Assembly: GCA_020161615.1 (NCBI GenBank)
Contig: JAIUPD010000003.1
Span: 434,001-498,000, forward strand
DNA: 64,000 nucleotides
Source of the DNA: Pseudomonadota bacterium
GTDB taxonomy: Bacteria > Pseudomonadota > Alphaproteobacteria > Rhodobacterales > Rhodobacteraceae
Reading direction: 5' to 3'
Made by a program: the position numbers and the translations under genes. The notes under the pieces were generated by a model. The model saw only the letters and a list, made by a program, of their open reading frames with translations, was not told the origin of the DNA and made no database searches. Below, piece after piece: positions 62,790 through 64,000 of the stretch (positions are counted from its first letter, which is position 1; each line of letters starts with the position of its first letter).

Positions 62790-64000
62790 CTATTGGGATT
62801 CGGTCGGGGTCTCGTCGCTCGCCTCTTCGTCGCCCGAGCCGATGGTCGGCGCATCGGCGCCCTGGCTTCCGGGGCGCGGACGCGGGCGGATCGTGTCGGC
62901 GTCCGGGGAATGTATATCGAAGGTGAGCTGGGCTTCCAGTGCCGGATCGATCGGTTCGGGCGGTGCCTCGGGACGGATCAGGCGGAATTCGATGCGGCGG
63001 TTGGCCTCGCGCCCGGCCTCGGTGCCGTTGTCGGCGATGGGATCGGCCGCGCCATAGCCCTGCGCCACCAGCGAGGCGACCAGCACGCGCCGGGCAAGAA
63101 GCGCGTTGATCACCGCCTCGGCCCGGGCCTGGCTGAGGTTGAGGTTGGTCTCCTCACGCCCCTGGCTGTCGGTATAACCCGCCACCTCGAAGGGCAGCTC
63201 GCCGCATTCGCGCAGCACATCGGCGATGCGGTCGATGACCGGGGCCGAGGCGCTGTTGATCTCGGTCGCGCCGGGGTCGAAGGTGATCTTGGTTTCGCGC
63301 TGGATGTCGTGGATCCGGGCCTCGCAATTGTCGGGCGTGGGCGCATTGGCCACCGGGTCCAGCGCTTCGTCGTAGCGGACCTGCACGTCGATCCGCGCCT
63401 CGCTGCCCAGCCCCTGCAGCAGCGCCTGGGTGACCTGGCTGCGCGCATCGGGGTTGCCCGAGACGCCGCTGATCCGCACGCGGTCGGCGCGGACCAGTGC
63501 CTCGCCATGGTGCAATTCGGCCAGGGCCTCGATCACCGTGAGCACCCGCACCGCCCAACCCGCGGGCAGTTCGGGATCGAGCCGCGCGCCGATCTCCACC
63601 GCGTCGCGGCCGAACCGGGCGTTGGCAAAGGCGCTGACGGCAGCGCGGATCCTCTCGTCGGGCAGACGCCCGGCCAGCGACAGTTGCCCCTCTTCGGTCA
63701 GGCGCAACTGCACCTCGGGCGCGGCATCCGCGTCGGGCTCGACCTCGGGCGGCGGGTCGAGGTGGCGGGCCGAGAGGCTGAAAGCCTCGGGCAGCGCGGT
63801 TTCCAGCGTGCCGACCGCGCGGTCGAAATCGCTGCCGGAGACGGTATGCGGGATGGCCAGGATCACCGTCCCGTCGGAAATGGTCAGGTTCCCCTCGCCC
63901 AGCGAGGACAGCGCGGCGATGGCCAGCGCAGCGCTTTCCCCCCAGCGCGGGCTGGGCGCGCCCAGCGCCAGCGGACAGACCAGCCGCCGGGTGAAACCTT
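62790..64000 (-). CDS. OmpA-family protein, 5' end outside window
   Basis: The frame is open through position 64000, so the N-terminus is missing. About 403 codons are visible. The first two thirds hold alternating strand/helix repeats resembling BON/ArfA-type domains (for example LRLTEEGQLSLAGRLPDERIRA and VRISGVSGNPDARSQVTQAL); the last part is an OmpA peptidoglycan-binding domain (ITFDPGATEINSASAPVIDRI, GYTDSQGREETNLNLSQARA, EANRRIEFRL), then a Glu/Pro-rich tail. It probably links the outer envelope to peptidoglycan. Confidence 0.88.
   Translation of the reverse strand, partial: GFTRRLVCPLALGAPSPRWGESAALAIAALSSLGEGNLTISDGTVILAIPHTVSGSDFDRAVGTLETALPEAFSLSARHLDPPPEVEPDADAAPEVQLRLTEEGQLSLAGRLPDERIRAAVSAFANARFGRDAVEIGARLDPELPAGWAVRVLTVIEALAELHHGEALVRADRVRISGVSGNPDARSQVTQALLQGLGSEARIDVQVRYDEALDPVANAPTPDNCEARIHDIQRETKITFDPGATEINSASAPVIDRIADVLRECGELPFEVAGYTDSQGREETNLNLSQARAEAVINALLARRVLVASLVAQGYGAADPIADNGTEAGREANRRIEFRLIRPEAPPEPIDPALEAQLTFDIHSPDADTIRPRPRPGSQGADAPTIGSGDEEASDETPTESQ

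Overview
The window is GC-rich, gene-dense and strongly biased to G/C at third codon positions. Gene content (LepA, ThrS, a tripartite tricarboxylate transporter, Aer-type PAS protein, dimethylglycine-dehydrogenase-like enzyme, pgsA-moaD-moaE, uvrC, DUF2239 next to a small GIY-YIG protein) and the dispersed palindromes point to a Rhodobacterales-type alphaproteobacterium, chromosomal rather than plasmid or phage. I see no rRNA, tRNA, IS element, prophage or CRISPR array. Both ends cut a gene (lepA at the left, an OmpA-family gene at the right).

Left part (1-11.7 kb): lepA, a tiny glycine-zipper peptide, an enolase-superfamily enzyme, a divergent GIY-YIG/DUF2239 pair sharing one 20-bp palindromic operator, thrS with a terminator, then a minus-strand operon with two TctC-type binding proteins, a metallo-beta-lactamase-fold hydrolase, an alpha/beta hydrolase and TctB/TctA, read away from a LysR gene. 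This looks like capture and hydrolysis of a carboxylated ester or lactone.

Sugar-acid block (12.7-26 kb): a minus-strand operon (IlvD/Edd dehydratase, DapA-family dehydratase, RraA-like protein, ketoglutarate-semialdehyde-type dehydrogenase) fits an oxidative, Weimberg-like route from a sugar acid to 2-oxoglutarate. It is divergent from a LacI regulator with four copies of an 11-bp box between them. A second LacI gene heads a plus-strand operon: TIM-barrel isomerase/epimerase, Gfo/Idh/MocA oxidoreductase and an RbsABC-like ABC importer with the binding protein last, closed by a clear terminator whose right arm lies in a 45-bp tandem duplication.

Middle (26-47.6 kb): a FAD/GcvT-type demethylase, a composition-atypical S41-like protein, VOC protein, CpdB-like nucleotidase, nudC, glpK, OmpA-like protein, ureohydrolase and SDR, SPOR lipoprotein, then a tightly overlapping housekeeping run (D-Ala-D-Ala carboxypeptidase, tmk, holB, TatD-type nuclease, PhnP-like MBL protein, AEC transporter) facing nadE.

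Right part (47.6-64 kb): cupin, crotonase, amidase, pyrB, two tandem PH-like membrane proteins, S49 peptidase, a zinc-ribbon membrane peptide, Ca/Na antiporter, PTR1/FolM-like reductase, uvrC, an Aer-like PAS protein lacking a chemotaxis transmitter, pgsA-moaD-moaE, and three envelope-protein genes. Two related composite palindromic elements flank amidase-pyrB.

The best candidates for something undescribed are the GIY-YIG/DUF2239 module with its shared operator, the paired-hydrolase/paired-TctC operon, the four-box LacI control region, and the composite 82-nt palindromic repeat family.
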